From NCBI RefSeq assembly GCF_010731715.1, contig NZ_AP022587.1, positions 4,092,001 through 4,156,000 of the forward strand: 64,000 nucleotides of DNA, given 5' to 3'. The translations under genes and the position numbers were made by a program. The stretch comes from Mycobacterium stomatepiae (lineage in GTDB: Bacteria; Actinomycetota; Actinomycetes; Mycobacteriales; Mycobacteriaceae). Under the pieces are notes generated by a model. The model had not been told where the DNA came from and searched no databases. It saw nothing but the letters and a program-made list of their open reading frames with translations. The first letter of the stretch is position 1. Every line of letters starts with the position of its first letter. Positions 1 to 10,367 of this stretch are shown one piece after another.

Positions 1-3000
1 CCGCACGATGGTCTACAAGGGCATGCTGACCACACCGCAGCTCAAGGCGTTCTACCTTGACCTGCAAGACGATCGGATGACCAGCGCGCTGGGCATCGTG
101 CACTCCCGATTCTCGACCAACACCTTCCCGTCCTGGCCTCTGGCGCACCCGTTCCGGCGCATCGCCCACAACGGTGAGATCAACACCGTCACCGGTAACG
201 AAAACTGGATGCGGGCCCGCGAGGCGCTGATCAAGACCGACGTCTTCGGCTCGGTGGACGACCTGGACAAGCTGTTCCCAATCTGCACTCCGGGCGCTTC
301 GGACACCGCGCGTTTCGACGAGGCGCTGGAATTGCTGCACCTGGGCGGGCGCAGCCTGCCGCACGCGGTGCTGATGATGATTCCCGAGGCCTGGGAACGC
401 AACGAGTCGATGGATCCGGCGCGCCGCGCCTTCTACGAGTACCACGCATCGCTGATGGAACCGTGGGACGGCCCGGCGTCGGTGACGTTTACCGATGGCA
501 CCGTCGTGGGCGCGGTGCTCGACCGCAATGGCCTTCGCCCATCCCGCATTTGGGTCACCGAGGACGGTTTGGTGGTGATGGCCTCCGAGGCGGGCGTCTT
601 GGACCTGGACCCGTCGACGGTGGTGAAGCGGATGCGCCTGCAGCCGGGCCGGATGTTCTTGGTGGACACCACGCAGGGCCGCATCGTCGCCGACGAGGAG
701 ATCAAGGCCGAGCTGGCTGCCGAGCACCCATACCAGGAATGGCTCGACAAGAATCTCGTTCCGCTCGAATCGTTGCCACAGGGCGAGTACGTGCGGATGG
801 CGCACGATCGACTTGTCATGCGGCAGCTGGCCTTTGGCTACACCTACGAGGAACTCAACCTGCTGGTGGCGCCGATGGTGCGCACCGGCGCCGAGCCGAT
901 CGGGTCGATGGGCACCGATACCCCGGTCGCGGTGCTCTCGCAGCGTCCCCGGATGCTTTACGACTACTTCCACCAGCTATTCGCTCAGGTGACCAACCCG
1001 CCGCTGGACGCCATCCGCGAGGAGGTGGTGACTAGCCTGCAGGGCACCACCGGCGGGGAGGGCGACCTGCTCAGCCCGGACGAATACTCGTGCCACCAGA
1101 TCATGCTGCGACAGCCGATTCTGCGTAACCACGAGCTGGCGAAGCTGATCAACCTGAATCCGGACGACGAGGTCAACGGTCGCCCACATGGCATGCGCTC
1201 CAAGGTGATTCGCTGTCTGTACCCGGTCGCCGAGGGTGGCGCCGGACTGGCGGCCGCACTGGAAGAGGTGCGCGCGCAGGCATCGGCGGCGATCGCCGAC
1301 GGCGCCCGGGTCATCATTCTTTCCGACCGCGATTCCAACGACCAGATGGCACCGATACCGTCGCTGCTCGCCATCGCCGGGGTGCACCACCACCTGGTGC
1401 GCGATCGCACCCGCACGCAGGTGGGGCTGGTCGTCGAATCCGGTGACGCCCGCGAGGTGTACCACATGGCAATGCTGATCGGGTGCGGCGCGGCCGCGGT
1501 CAACCCGTACCTGGCCTTCGAATCGGTCGAGGACATGCTCGACCGCGGCGTCATCGACGGGATCGACCGCGACAAGGCGCTGAACAACTACGTCAAGGCC
1601 GCCGGCAAGGGCGTGCTGAAAGTCATGTCCAAGATGGGTATTTCGACGCTGGCCTCCTACACCGGCGCCCAGCTGTTCCAGGCCATCGGGATCTCCGAGG
1701 ACGTGCTCGACGAGTACTTCACCGGGCTCGTCTGCCCGACCGGCGGCATCACGCTGGACGACGTTGCCACCGACGTCGCCGCGCGGCACGCGCTGGCCTA
1801 TCTGGACCGGCCGGACGAGCGCGCACACCGCGAACTCGAGGTCGGTGGCGACTACCAGTGGCGCCGCGAAGGCGAGTACCACCTGTTCAACCCGGAGACC
1901 GTGTTCAAGCTGCAGCACGCCACCCGCACCGGCCAGTACAAGATCTTCAAGGAATACACCCGCCTGGTCGACGACCAGAGCGAGCGGATGGCGTCGTTGC
2001 GCGGACTGCTGAAGTTCCGCGGCGACGTGCGCCCGCCGGTTCCCCTGGACGAGGTCGAACCCGCCAGCGAGATCGTCAAACGGTTCTCGACCGGGGCGAT
2101 GAGCTACGGCTCGATCTCCGCCGAGGCGCACGAGACGCTGGCCATCGCGATGAACCGCCTGGGCGGCCGATCCAACAGCGGTGAGGGCGGCGAGGACGTC
2201 AAGCGTTTCGACCCCGACTCCAATGGGGATTGGCGCCGCAGCGCGATCAAACAGGTCGCGTCGGCACGGTTCGGCGTCACCTCGCACTATCTGACGAACT
2301 GCACCGACATCCAGATCAAGATGGCCCAGGGCGCCAAGCCCGGTGAGGGCGGCCAACTTCCGGGGCACAAGGTGTACCCGTGGGTGGCAGAGGTCCGGCA
2401 CTCGACGCCCGGCGTCGGTCTGATCTCACCGCCGCCGCACCACGACATCTACTCGATCGAGGATCTCGCGCAGCTGATCCACGACCTGAAGAACTCGAAC
2501 CCGTCCGCGCGGGTGCACGTCAAGCTGGTCTCCGAGAACGGCGTCGGCACCGTCGCGGCGGGAGTGTCCAAGGCGCACGCCGACGTGGTGCTGATCTCCG
2601 GCCACGACGGCGGCACCGGTGCCACGCCGCTCACCTCGCAGAAGCACGCGGGTGCGCCCTGGGAGCTAGGGCTGGCCGAGACGCAGCAGACCCTGCTGCT
2701 CAACGGATTACGCGACCGGATCGTCGTCCAGGTGGACGGACAGCTCAAGACCGGCCGCGACGTGATGATCGGGGCGCTGCTGGGTGCCGAGGAATTCGGT
2801 TTCGCCACCGCCCCGCTGGTCGTCGCGGGCTGCATCATGATGCGGGTTTGTCACCTCGACACCTGCCCGGTCGGTGTGGCCACGCAGAACCCGGTGCTGC
2901 GGGAGCGCTTCACCGGCAAGCCGGAGTTCGTGGAGAACTTCTTCATGTTCATCGCCGAAGAAGTCCGGGAGTACATGGCGCAGTTGGGCTTCCGCACCTT

Positions 3001-4009
3001 CAACGAGGCCGTCGGCCAGGTGGGCGCGCTGGACACCACGCTGGCCCGCGCGCACTGGAAGGCGCACAAGCTGGATCTGGCCCCGGTGCTGCACGAGCCG
3101 GAGTCCGCGTTCATGAACCAGGACCTGTACTGCAGCTCCCGTCAGGACCACGGTCTGGACAAGGCGCTGGATCAGCAGTTGATCGTGATGAGCCGTGAGG
3201 CACTGGATTCCGGCAAACCGGTCCGGTTCTCCACCGCCATCAGCAACGTCAACCGGACGGTGGGCACCATGCTCGGCCACGAGCTGACGAAAGCCTATGG
3301 TGGCCAAGGCTTGCCGGACGGGACGATCGACATCACCTTCGACGGGTCCGCCGGCAACAGCTTCGGCGCGTTTGTGCCCAAGGGCATCACCCTGCGGGTG
3401 TACGGCGATGCCAACGACTACGTCGGCAAGGGTCTGTCCGGCGGCCGTATCGTGGTGCGGCCGTCCGACAATGCGCCGCTGGATTACGTAGCCGAGGAAA
3501 ACATCATCGGTGGCAACGTGATCCTGTTCGGCGCCACCAGTGGGGAGGCGTTCTTGCGCGGTGTGGTCGGCGAACGGTTCGCGGTCCGCAACTCCGGCGC
3601 CCATGCCGTAGTTGAGGGGGTCGGCGATCACGGTTGTGAGTACATGACCGGTGGCCGGGTGGTGATTCTCGGCCACACCGGGCGTAACTTCGCGGCCGGT
3701 ATGTCCGGCGGTGTGGCATACGTCTACGACCCCGACGAAGAACTGCCGCTGAACCTGAACACCGAAATGGTGGACCTCGAGGCCCTCGACTCCGATGACG
3801 CGGAATTCCTGCACGGCATCATCCAGGCGCATGTCGACGCGACGGATTCCGCTGTCGGTCAGCGGATCCTGGCCGATTGGCACGCGCAGCAGCGGCACTT
3901 CGCCAAGGTGATGCCCCGGGACTACAAGAAGGTATTGCAGGCGATCGCCCAAGCGGAGCGCGATGGCGTCGATGTCGGCAAGGCGATCATGGCGGCGGCG
4001 CATGGCTGA
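1..4009 (+). CDS. gltB: Glutamate synthase (NADPH) large subunit, 5' truncated by window edge
   Basis: Large subunit of glutamate synthase. It transfers the amide nitrogen of glutamine to 2-oxoglutarate, giving two glutamates, with electrons supplied by GltD. The reading frame is open from base 2 and gives 1335 residues; the family is about 1500, so the N-terminal catalytic Cys and roughly 190 residues lie upstream of the window. Visible parts are the end of the class-II amidotransferase domain ([19 protein letters not shown]), the central domain, the FMN-binding domain with the 3Fe-4S cysteines ([15 protein letters not shown] near base 2831) and the C-terminal glycine-rich GXGXG beta-helix. 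The stop overlaps the gltD start, so the two subunits are probably translationally coupled. Confidence 0.97.
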   Translation, partial: RTMVYKGMLTTPQLKAFYLDLQDDRMTSALGIVHSRFSTNTFPSWPLAHPFRRIAHNGEINTVTGNENWMRAREALIKTDVFGSVDDLDKLFPICTPGASDTARFDEALELLHLGGRSLPHAVLMMIPEAWERNESMDPARRAFYEYHASLMEPWDGPASVTFTDGTVVGAVLDRNGLRPSRIWVTEDGLVVMASEAGVLDLDPSTVVKRMRLQPGRMFLVDTTQGRIVADEEIKAELAAEHPYQEWLDKNLVPLESLPQGEYVRMAHDRLVMRQLAFGYTYEELNLLVAPMVRTGAEPIGSMGTDTPVAVLSQRPRMLYDYFHQLFAQVTNPPLDAIREEVVTSLQGTTGGEGDLLSPDEYSCHQIMLRQPILRNHELAKLINLNPDDEVNGRPHGMRSKVIRCLYPVAEGGAGLAAALEEVRAQASAAIADGARVIILSDRDSNDQMAPIPSLLAIAGVHHHLVRDRTRTQVGLVVESGDAREVYHMAMLIGCGAAAVNPYLAFESVEDMLDRGVIDGIDRDKALNNYVKAAGKGVLKVMSKMGISTLASYTGAQLFQAIGISEDVLDEYFTGLVCPTGGITLDDVATDVAARHALAYLDRPDERAHRELEVGGDYQWRREGEYHLFNPETVFKLQHATRTGQYKIFKEYTRLVDDQSERMASLRGLLKFRGDVRPPVPLDEVEPASEIVKRFSTGAMSYGSISAEAHETLAIAMNRLGGRSNSGEGGEDVKRFDPDSNGDWRRSAIKQVASARFGVTSHYLTNCTDIQIKMAQGAKPGEGGQLPGHKVYPWVAEVRHSTPGVGLISPPPHHDIYSIEDLAQLIHDLKNSNPSARVHVKLVSENGVGTVAAGVSKAHADVVLISGHDGGTGATPLTSQKHAGAPWELGLAETQQTLLLNGLRDRIVVQVDGQLKTGRDVMIGALLGAEEFGFATAPLVVAGCIMMRVCHLDTCPVGVATQNPVLRERFTGKPEFVENFFMFIAEEVREYMAQLGFRTFNEAVGQVGALDTTLARAHWKAHKLDLAPVLHEPESAFMNQDLYCSSRQDHGLDKALDQQLIVMSREALDSGKPVRFSTAISNVNRTVGTMLGHELTKAYGGQGLPDGTIDITFDGSAGNSFGAFVPKGITLRVYGDANDYVGKGLSGGRIVVRPSDNAPLDYVAEENIIGGNVILFGATSGEAFLRGVVGERFAVRNSGAHAVVEGVGDHGCEYMTGGRVVILGHTGRNFAAGMSGGVAYVYDPDEELPLNLNTEMVDLEALDSDDAEFLHGIIQAHVDATDSAVGQRILADWHAQQRHFAKVMPRDYKKVLQAIAQAERDGVDVGKAIMAAAHG

Positions 4010-5468
4010 TCCCAGTGGCTTCCTCAAGTACACGCATCGGGAGCTGCCGCAACGCCGGCCTGTCCCGCTGCGGTTGAAGGACTGGAAAGAGGTCTACCAG
4101 GAGTTCAACGACGATACCCTGCGCGAGCAGGCGACGCGTTGCATGGACTGCGGTATTCCGTTCTGTCACAACGGCTGTCCGGTGGGCAACTTGATTCCGG
4201 AATGGAACGACCTGGTGCGCAGTGGCCGGTGGCGTGACGCGATCGAGCGGCTACACGCCACCAACAACTTCCCCGACTTCACCGGCCGGCTGTGTCCGGC
4301 GCCGTGCGAGCCGGCGTGCGTGCTGGGCATCAACCAGGATCCGGTGACGATCAAGCAGATCGAGCTGGAGATCATCGACCACGCCTTCGACGAGGGCTTC
4401 GTGGTGCCATTGCCGCCGACGAAGCTGACCGGTAAGACGGTGGCCGTAATCGGTTCGGGCCCGGCCGGATTGGCCGCCGCCCAGCAGCTCACCCGCGCGG
4501 GACACAGCGTCACCGTCTTCGAGCGCGAAGATCGCATCGGTGGACTGCTGCGCTACGGCATTCCGGAATTCAAGATGGAAAAGCGCGTCCTCGACCGGCG
4601 ACTCGACCAAATGCGGGCCGAGGGAACCGAGTTCCGGGCCGGCGTCAACGTCGGAGTCGACATCACCGCCGAACAGTTGCTCGCCGACTTCGACGCGGTG
4701 GTGCTAGCCGGTGGTGCCACCGCGTGGCGTGACCTGCCGATTCCGGGTCGGGACTTGGACGGCATCCACCAGGCGATGGAGTACCTGCCGTGGGGTAACC
4801 GCGTGCAGGAGGGCGACGACGTGCTGGGCCCCGACGGGCAGCCGCCGATCACCGCCAAGGGCAAGAAGGTCGTCATCATCGGCGGCGGTGACACCGGCGC
4901 CGACTGCCTGGGCACCGCGCACCGCCAGGGGGCGGCCAGCATCCATCAGTTCGAGATCATGCCGCGGCCGCCGGAGACACGCGCCGCGTCCACGCCGTGG
5001 CCGACCTACCCGCTGATGTACCGGGTCTCGTCGGCGCACGAAGAGGGCGGCGAGCGGGTGTTCTCGGTCAGCACCGAGGAGTTCGTCGGCAAGGACGGGC
5101 ACGTGACCGCGCTCAAGGTTCACGAAGTGACGATGCAGGACGGCAAGTTCGTCAAGGTCGAGGGCTCGGACTTCGAACTCGAGGCGGACGTGGTGTTCCT
5201 CGCGATGGGTTTCGTCGGCCCGGAGAAGGCGGGTGTGCTCACCGACCTCGATGTCAAGTTCACCGAGCGCGGCAACGTCGCACGCGGCGCCGATTACGAG
5301 ACCTCGGTGCCCGGCGTTTTCGTTGCCGGCGACATGGGCCGGGGCCAGTCGCTGATCGTCTGGGCGATCGCCGAGGGCAGGGCCGCCGCGGCGGGTGTGG
5401 ACCGGTATTTGATGGGGTCAACCGCGCTTCCCGCGCCGATCAAGCCGACGGCCGCACCGCTTCAGTAG
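4002..5468 (+). CDS. gltD: Glutamate synthase small subunit
   Basis: FAD- and NADPH-binding subunit that oxidises NADPH and passes electrons through Fe-S clusters to GltB. The chosen ATG at 4002 ([12 protein letters not shown]) gives 488 residues, the usual mycobacterial length, and overlaps the gltB stop by 8 nt. N-terminal cysteine clusters for two 4Fe-4S centres are present ([29 protein letters not shown]). They are followed by a FAD dinucleotide fold ([11 protein letters not shown], about residue 150) and a NADPH fold (GGGDTGADC, about residue 290). The C-terminal [17 protein letters not shown] motif is intact. No broken motif is seen. Confidence 0.97.
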   Translation: MADPSGFLKYTHRELPQRRPVPLRLKDWKEVYQEFNDDTLREQATRCMDCGIPFCHNGCPVGNLIPEWNDLVRSGRWRDAIERLHATNNFPDFTGRLCPAPCEPACVLGINQDPVTIKQIELEIIDHAFDEGFVVPLPPTKLTGKTVAVIGSGPAGLAAAQQLTRAGHSVTVFEREDRIGGLLRYGIPEFKMEKRVLDRRLDQMRAEGTEFRAGVNVGVDITAEQLLADFDAVVLAGGATAWRDLPIPGRDLDGIHQAMEYLPWGNRVQEGDDVLGPDGQPPITAKGKKVVIIGGGDTGADCLGTAHRQGAASIHQFEIMPRPPETRAASTPWPTYPLMYRVSSAHEEGGERVFSVSTEEFVGKDGHVTALKVHEVTMQDGKFVKVEGSDFELEADVVFLAMGFVGPEKAGVLTDLDVKFTERGNVARGADYETSVPGVFVAGDMGRGQSLIVWAIAEGRAAAAGVDRYLMGSTALPAPIKPTAAPLQ

Positions 5469-5611
5469 TCACACCAGTCACACCAGAAACACGTGGATTT
5501 TCGTTCGGCGAGTCTTCCGCAGTTTGCCAGGGCGCGGCTGTCTAATAACGACTTGTGTGCTTCGTCACAGCGGGGCCACGGTTGAGTAGAACGATCGCAG
5601 GAGTGGTCACT

Positions 5612-5752
5612 GTGCATGTGAACCCAGTACCTCGTTCGCGGGTGGGGCGAATGGCCTGGTCATTGTTTTGGCACCCCATGAAGAGCCGCGAATTTCCCGC
5701 AAAGCAAGAGCGCCTGGTCACCGCCCAGGAGCTGTTGCTTTTCGGGGTCTAA
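5612..5752 (+). CDS. Small basic hypothetical protein (46 aa)
   Basis: Short open frame downstream of gltD. GTG at 5612 lies 8 nt after an AGGAG at 5599-5603, a good ribosome-binding arrangement, and gives 46 residues starting MHVNPVPRSRVGRMAW and ending in ELLLFGV. The frame is open further upstream to 5555, without a comparable ribosome site. It is rich in Arg/Lys with one short hydrophobic patch and has no recognisable motif. H37Rv carries a small unannotated-function gene (Rv3857c) at this position, so this may be a relative; I cannot confirm homology. It could also be a chance frame. Confidence 0.4.
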   Translation: MHVNPVPRSRVGRMAWSLFWHPMKSREFPAKQERLVTAQELLLFGV

Positions 5753-5910
5753 CGTCCCGACGCCCCTACTTACGGCCCGACGACGGGTTTGCTCGGCGGC
5801 ACTGAGCCGCCGATTCGCCCGCCGCAGCGAAGAATCCGCTCGAGCGACCGAGCGACGTGCGATTGATCACCGCGCACCGAAGATCGACCGCCGACGCATA
5901 ACCTGGCGTT

Positions 5911-7299
5911 GTGATCGTGCGGAATCGTTGGTTGGTTCTGGCGATCTTGGCGGCGGGGGCATTCATGGCTCAACTCGACCTGTTCATCGTCAACATCGCG
6001 TTGCCCTCGATCGCCCACAGTTTCTCGGGCGCATCGTTGTCGTCGATGTCGTGGATCGTCACGGGCTACGCGCTGGTCTTCGCAACCTTGTTGGTGCCCG
6101 CCGGGCGGCTGGCCGATCACTTTGGCCGCCGCCGGGTCCTGCTGGCCGGGGTAGCGGTGTTCACCGCCGCATCCCTGGTGTGCGGATCCGCCTCGGTGCT
6201 CTGGGTCGCGATCGCCGGTCGGGTACTGCAAGGAGAAGGCGCCGCGATGATGGTTCCGGCATCACTGGGCTTGCTTTGGCCGCTGTTCGAGCCGCGGGAA
6301 CACAACCGCGTGGTCGGCGCCTGGGCGGGCGTCGCTGCCGTCGCCGCGTCGATGGGTCCGACGCTGGGCGGGCTGCTCGTCGGCCTTGACTGGCGATGGA
6401 TCTTCCTGATCAACGTGCCCATCGGCGCCGTGACTTTTATCGCAGGCTTGGCCGTGTTACCCGAGGTGCGGATACCGGGAAGCTCCGGCGCGGTCGACCC
6501 GGTTTCGGTCGTAACATTGCTGCTGGCCGTGTCACTACTGGTGTTGGTTACCGTCGAGGGCCCGCGGTGGGGATGGCTCAGCGCGAGCGCGCTGGTGTGC
6601 CTAGCGGTTGCCGCGGCGGCGGCGTTGGCGACCGTGTGGCGGGCACACACCAATCCGCGCGCGATCGTCGAGGCCTCGTTGTTCAAGATCCGTCCGTTCG
6701 CCGCGTCCTGGATGCTCATCAATGTGCTTTTCCTGCAAAGCATTTGGCACTACTGCCCGGTGCGTTGCGGTCTGGCCGTGTCTCCGGGTCCAATCACCGC
6801 GGCGATCTTCGCGCCCACCAGTGGACGTATTGCGGATCGGATCGGGCGACGGGCCACAGCGACGATCGGATGCCTCGCGTTCGCGGCGGGGGGAGTCTTC
6901 TGCAGCGTGATGGTTCCGGCGGGCCATACCTACCTCGCCAGCTTTGTTCCGGCGATGGTGCTGGCCGGAATCGGGTCGGGTTTGACTCAGGCGCCGCTGT
7001 ATGCGGCGGCCAGCGCGCTGCCGGATCATCGGGCCACCACCGGGAGCGCCATGCTCAACATGTCCCGCCAGATCGGCAGCGCGTTCGGCGTGGCGATCCT
7101 GGTATCGCTGCTGAGCGCAGTTCCCGTGGGAATCCAGGGATTTCGCCACGGTTGGGAGTTCATCGGCACTTCCTGTGCGATGGCGGCTGCCGTCATTTTC
7201 TTCGGCAACGTGCCCGAACGTTACGTCAGCAACCCCGAATCCCGGATCGCCTCGGCGAGCGGTTCCAGTACGGCGGGGTCGTGCGGTGGGGGCAGATAG
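5911..7299 (+). CDS. DHA2-type MFS drug:H+ antiporter, probably with a shortened mid-protein helix
   Basis: Membrane transporter of the EmrB/QacA (DHA2) group, likely exporting hydrophobic compounds with proton exchange. GTG start, 462 residues, largely hydrophobic. The family signatures are visible: D in TM1 (AQLDLFIVNIALP), motif A-like GRLADHFGRRR (about residues 66-76) and motif C-like GPTLGGLLVGLDWRWIFLIN. Around base 6690-6745 the text runs from RPFAASWML directly into INVLFLQSIWHY. Relatives normally carry about a dozen more residues here, so one helix looks shortened and function is doubtful. The 3' end overlaps the convergent LLM gene by 79 nt. Confidence 0.8.
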   Translation: MIVRNRWLVLAILAAGAFMAQLDLFIVNIALPSIAHSFSGASLSSMSWIVTGYALVFATLLVPAGRLADHFGRRRVLLAGVAVFTAASLVCGSASVLWVAIAGRVLQGEGAAMMVPASLGLLWPLFEPREHNRVVGAWAGVAAVAASMGPTLGGLLVGLDWRWIFLINVPIGAVTFIAGLAVLPEVRIPGSSGAVDPVSVVTLLLAVSLLVLVTVEGPRWGWLSASALVCLAVAAAAALATVWRAHTNPRAIVEASLFKIRPFAASWMLINVLFLQSIWHYCPVRCGLAVSPGPITAAIFAPTSGRIADRIGRRATATIGCLAFAAGGVFCSVMVPAGHTYLASFVPAMVLAGIGSGLTQAPLYAAASALPDHRATTGSAMLNMSRQIGSAFGVAILVSLLSAVPVGIQGFRHGWEFIGTSCAMAAAVIFFGNVPERYVSNPESRIASASGSSTAGSCGGGR

Positions 7300-8069
7300 A
7301 CGATCCCCAGGTCGAGGCCCTCGGCGCCCAGCCCCGCCGCGGTGTCGATGACCTCCGCGAAGTTGTGGTCCGGCCCCAGGCGGACGTGGGCCGACAGGGT
7401 GATTTCCTTCGGGTCGCGCCCGATGTCCGCGCAGCGCGCCGCCAGCACGTCGCGCTTGCGGGCGAACTCCTCGGGCGTCCCGCCCGCGAAATTCCAGTGC
7501 TGCGCGTAGCGCGCGGTGAGCGGCAGCGTGCGCTTCTCCCCACTGCCCCCGATGCAGATGGGCGGGTGCGGGCGCTGCGGTCCCTTGGGTTCGTTATAGG
7601 CGTCCTTGAGTTGGTAGTACTTGCCGTCGAAGTTGGTGGTCTCCTGGCTGAGCAGGCTGATCAGCACCTGGCAGGCTTCCTCGAACCGGTCGAACCGCTC
7701 CCTGATGCTGCCCAGTTCGATGCCGTAGGCGCCGGACTCCTCCTCGTTCCATCCGGCGCCGATCCCGAGTTCCAGCCTTCCGTTCGAGATGACGTCGAGA
7801 GCGGCGGCCATGTTGGCCAGCACCGCGGGGTGGCGGTAGTGGATGCCGGTGACCAGGGTGCCCAGTCGCAGCCGCGTGGTGGCCTGGGCCAGCGCGGTGA
7901 GCGTGGTCCAGCCCTCCAGGCACGGGCCGGTGCTGTCGGAGAAGATCGGGTAGAAGTGGTCGAACGTCCACCCGGACTCGAACACATCGATGTCGTCGGC
8001 CGCCTGCCAGACGGCGAGCATCCCGGCCCAGGTGGTGTTCTGCGGTGAGGTCTTGAACGCGAATCGCAT
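7221..8069 (-). CDS. LLM-class F420-dependent oxidoreductase
   Basis: Luciferase-like monooxygenase-fold protein of the kind that in mycobacteria uses coenzyme F420 to reduce or oxidise small molecules; the substrate is unknown. 282 residues, ATG start (MRFAFKTSPQNTTWAGML). Typical LLM features are seen: ESGWTFDHFYPI near the N terminus, LGTLVTGIHYRHPAVLANMAA, and GRLELGIGAGWNEEE followed by FDRFEEACQVL. PPICIGGSGEKRTLPLTARYAQHWNF marks the cofactor phosphate region. It is convergent with, and overlaps by 79 nt, the MFS pump gene; no partner gene suggests its substrate. F420 rather than FMN use is inferred from the family. Confidence 0.88.
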   Translation of the reverse strand: MRFAFKTSPQNTTWAGMLAVWQAADDIDVFESGWTFDHFYPIFSDSTGPCLEGWTTLTALAQATTRLRLGTLVTGIHYRHPAVLANMAAALDVISNGRLELGIGAGWNEEESGAYGIELGSIRERFDRFEEACQVLISLLSQETTNFDGKYYQLKDAYNEPKGPQRPHPPICIGGSGEKRTLPLTARYAQHWNFAGGTPEEFARKRDVLAARCADIGRDPKEITLSAHVRLGPDHNFAEVIDTAAGLGAEGLDLGIVYLPPPHDPAVLEPLAEAIRDSGLLT

Positions 8070-8120
8070 GACACCGACGCTAGTCGAAATTTATGAAGCG
8101 CAACTAAACTCGTGCGGGCG

Positions 8121-8426
8121 ATGAGTACCGCGCTCGGGATCGACACCAGGATCTCGCTGCTGTCCGCCGGCCTGATCTTTTTGCTCGCCCCGGCGCTCGG
8201 GGCCTGGGAGTACCGGCAGATCATGACGTCAGATGATCACCGGGCGCATCCCTAGGTCGACATCGCCGACCGGGCGGCGTTGCTCTACTCGTCCGCGACC
8301 CTGCTGCTCGCGGTGTTCGTCGAACGCAGCGCCTGGCCGTCGCGGGTCAACCTGACCGCGGCGATGGTCGTCGTGTTCTTCTTCGTCGGGGCGATCGCCG
8401 GCTTCATCGCCGGCCAGCTGTGGTGA
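8121..8426 (+). pseudogene. Small membrane protein gene interrupted by in-frame TAG
   Basis: From ATG 8121 the frame codes 44 residues (MSTALGIDTRISLLSAGLIF... to DDHRAHP). It then meets TAG at 8253-8255 and continues in the same frame for 56 more codons to TGA at 8424. The continuation VDIADRAALLYSSATLLL and VVVFFFVGAIAGFIAGQLW is clearly membrane-protein-like. Both halves together give an approximately 100-residue protein with about three hydrophobic segments. From memory, relatives have Tyr at the TAG position (AHP-Y-VDIA), so one base change (TAC/TAT to TAG) would explain it. It is a nonsense pseudogene, a readthrough case or a sequence error. It lies just upstream of the PHP gene. Confidence 0.65.
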
Positions 8427-8443
8427 GTGGGCACACTGGAGCC

Positions 8444-9451
8444 ATGGACCCGGTAGTCGCACTTCGGCAGATTGCCTACTACAAGGACCGTAGCCGCCAG
8501 GTCCCTAAACGCGTCATGGCGTATCGCAACGCCGCCGACATCGTCGAGCGTCTCGACGACGCCGAGCGCGAGCGCCACGGGCAGGCCAACAGCTGGCAGA
8601 CGTTGCCGGGCATCGGGCCGAAGACCGCGAAGGTGATCGCCCAGGCCTGGGCTGGCCGGGAGCCCGATGCGCTGGTTGAATTACGTTCGGAAGCAACCGA
8701 TCTCGGTGGCGGCGAGATTCGTACCGCGCTGCGTGGCGATCTGCATCTGCATTCGAACTGGTCGGATGGGTCGGCGCCGATCGAGGAGATGATGGCCACC
8801 GCGGCTGCCCTGGGCCATGAGTATTGTGCGTTGACCGATCACTCGCCTCGCCTGACGATCGCCAACGGGCTGTCCCCCGAGCGGTTGCGCAAGCAGCTCG
8901 ACGTGATCGACGGGCTGTGGGACACGTTCGCGCCGATGCGCATTCTCACCGGTATCGAGGTCGACATCCTCGACGACGGCAGCCTGGATCAGGAGCCCGA
9001 GTTGCTGCAACGCCTGGACGTCGTGGTGGCCAGCGTGCACTCCAAACTGTCGATGGATCCGGCGGCGATGACCCGCCGGATGGTCCGGGCCGTCTCCGAC
9101 GGGCATGCCGACGTGCTCGGCCACTGCACGGGCCGGCTGGTTGCCGGCAACCGCGGGATCCGGCCGGAATCGAAGTTCGACGCCGAGCAGGTCTTCACGG
9201 CCTGCCGCGACCACGGCACGGCGGTGGAGATCAACTCCCGCCCGGAACGCCGCGACCCGCCGACCCGGCTGCTGAATCTGGCACTGGAAATCGGCTGCGT
9301 GTTCAGCATCGACACCGACGCGCACGCCCCCGGCCAGTTGGATTTCCTGGGCTACGGGGCCCAGCGCGCGCTGGACGCCGGCGTCCCGGTCGACCGGATC
9401 GTCAACACCTGGCCGGCCGACAAGCTGCTCGCGTGGGCCGGATCCAATTAG
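8444..9451 (+). CDS. Helix-hairpin-helix/PHP-domain phosphoesterase (Rv3856c homologue)
   Basis: Resembles the C-terminal half of family X DNA polymerases: an N-terminal DNA-binding helical part with a helix-hairpin-helix (LPGIGPKTAKVIAQAW, about residues 56-71), then a PHP metal-dependent phosphoesterase domain. Metal ligand motifs are all visible: DLHLHSNWSDG, ALTDHS, GIEVDIL, ASVHS, GHCTGRL, EINSRPERRDPP and DTDAHAPGQ. ATG 8444 (MDPVVALRQIAYYKD) gives 335 residues, the length I recall for the M. tuberculosis gene. There is no polymerase palm domain, so a nuclease or phosphatase role in DNA repair is a reasonable inference. It converges on the DUF1275 gene with a 7-nt gap. Confidence 0.88.
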   Translation: MDPVVALRQIAYYKDRSRQVPKRVMAYRNAADIVERLDDAERERHGQANSWQTLPGIGPKTAKVIAQAWAGREPDALVELRSEATDLGGGEIRTALRGDLHLHSNWSDGSAPIEEMMATAAALGHEYCALTDHSPRLTIANGLSPERLRKQLDVIDGLWDTFAPMRILTGIEVDILDDGSLDQEPELLQRLDVVVASVHSKLSMDPAAMTRRMVRAVSDGHADVLGHCTGRLVAGNRGIRPESKFDAEQVFTACRDHGTAVEINSRPERRDPPTRLLNLALEIGCVFSIDTDAHAPGQLDFLGYGAQRALDAGVPVDRIVNTWPADKLLAWAGSN

Positions 9452-9458
9452 GAACGCC

Positions 9459-10217
9459 TCAGGCCCGCACCGCTTCGGCCGCCACCGGAACGGATTCGCC
9501 GCCGTTGACGTGGTGGTGCAGCAGATTCGCGGCGGCCACGATCGCGCACGTCGCAGCGGGAATGAGTAGCGAGTAGCCGCCCAAGTGCACGCCGAACAGG
9601 ATCCCGGCGATGCCGCCACCGAGAAAAAGCAACAGCGTCGTGATCAGGATCGCGGCCTTCCACTTCTGGATCCCGTCTTGCCGGCTGCGGCCGAGCATCA
9701 GGCCGAGGTCGGTGACGGTGCCGGTGAAGTGGGTGGTGCGGATCGACATTCCGCGGAAGCTCGACGTCATCGCATTCTGCAGGCCGAGCGCGGCGGCGGC
9801 GAACATCGCCTGGACCGCGGTTTGCTCAATCCCCAGCTTGTTGATCTCCGCCTTGACGAAGGTGTCTTCGACGCCGGCCGCGGCAAGCACGAGCAGCGCC
9901 GCCTCGGTAAACAGCACGACGGCATGGCGCCGGCCGGCAAGGGCGTCGGTGGGTGCGAGCACCGCCCCGGCCAAGATCGCCCCGCCCAGGAAGCCGAACA
10001 GAATCGCGCCGAGCACATGGCCCTCGTAGAGCCACGGGTTGGCCGTGTTCATGCCCAACTGGGTGGTGATCGCGGTGAGGTTGCCGACGGGCAGCGCCAA
10101 AATCAGTAGGGCCACCGCGTTGACGAAGCCAGCGGAGAGCGCGAGTACCGCGCTGTAGCCGAGTAGGAGACCTTCGCGAGGCAGGCCGCTTTCGCGGGCT
10201 TTGTCGGGCGGCGGCAT
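9459..10217 (-). CDS. DUF1275 (YoaK-type) integral membrane protein
   Basis: 252-residue membrane protein with about six hydrophobic segments, recognised as the DUF1275/YoaK family from its layout: GYSAVLALSAGFVNAVALL, GNLTAITTQLG, GHVLGAILFGFLGGAILAG, a central ALGLQNAMTSSFRGMSIRTTHFTGTVTDLG block and C-terminal helices. The family has no firmly known function; a transporter-like role is only a guess. ATG start at 10217. It lies 150 nt downstream of dinB3 on the same strand. The 10218-10367 gap shows no recognisable element. Confidence 0.85.
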   Translation of the reverse strand: MPPPDKARESGLPREGLLLGYSAVLALSAGFVNAVALLILALPVGNLTAITTQLGMNTANPWLYEGHVLGAILFGFLGGAILAGAVLAPTDALAGRRHAVVLFTEAALLVLAAAGVEDTFVKAEINKLGIEQTAVQAMFAAAALGLQNAMTSSFRGMSIRTTHFTGTVTDLGLMLGRSRQDGIQKWKAAILITTLLLFLGGGIAGILFGVHLGGYSLLIPAATCAIVAAANLLHHHVNGGESVPVAAEAVRA

Positions 10218-10367
10218 GGTTTTGAGTTACTCACTTTCCGGGGTCGGTTTTTGCCATCCTACCGACCGCCGCGCGGGCCCGCCGGAGCCGAGCGGCATCT
10301 CAAACAAAGCTCCTATCATCCGAAATGGCATGGGCTGGAGGCTAATTGGTGCAGCGGTAGGAAAGGC

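Noticed and set aside
977..2401. Long minus-strand open frame (474 codons) antisense to gltB
   Set aside because: It lies fully inside gltB, whose motifs are intact; long antisense frames are expected at this GC content, and its His/Val/Gly/Arg-rich translation has no motif.
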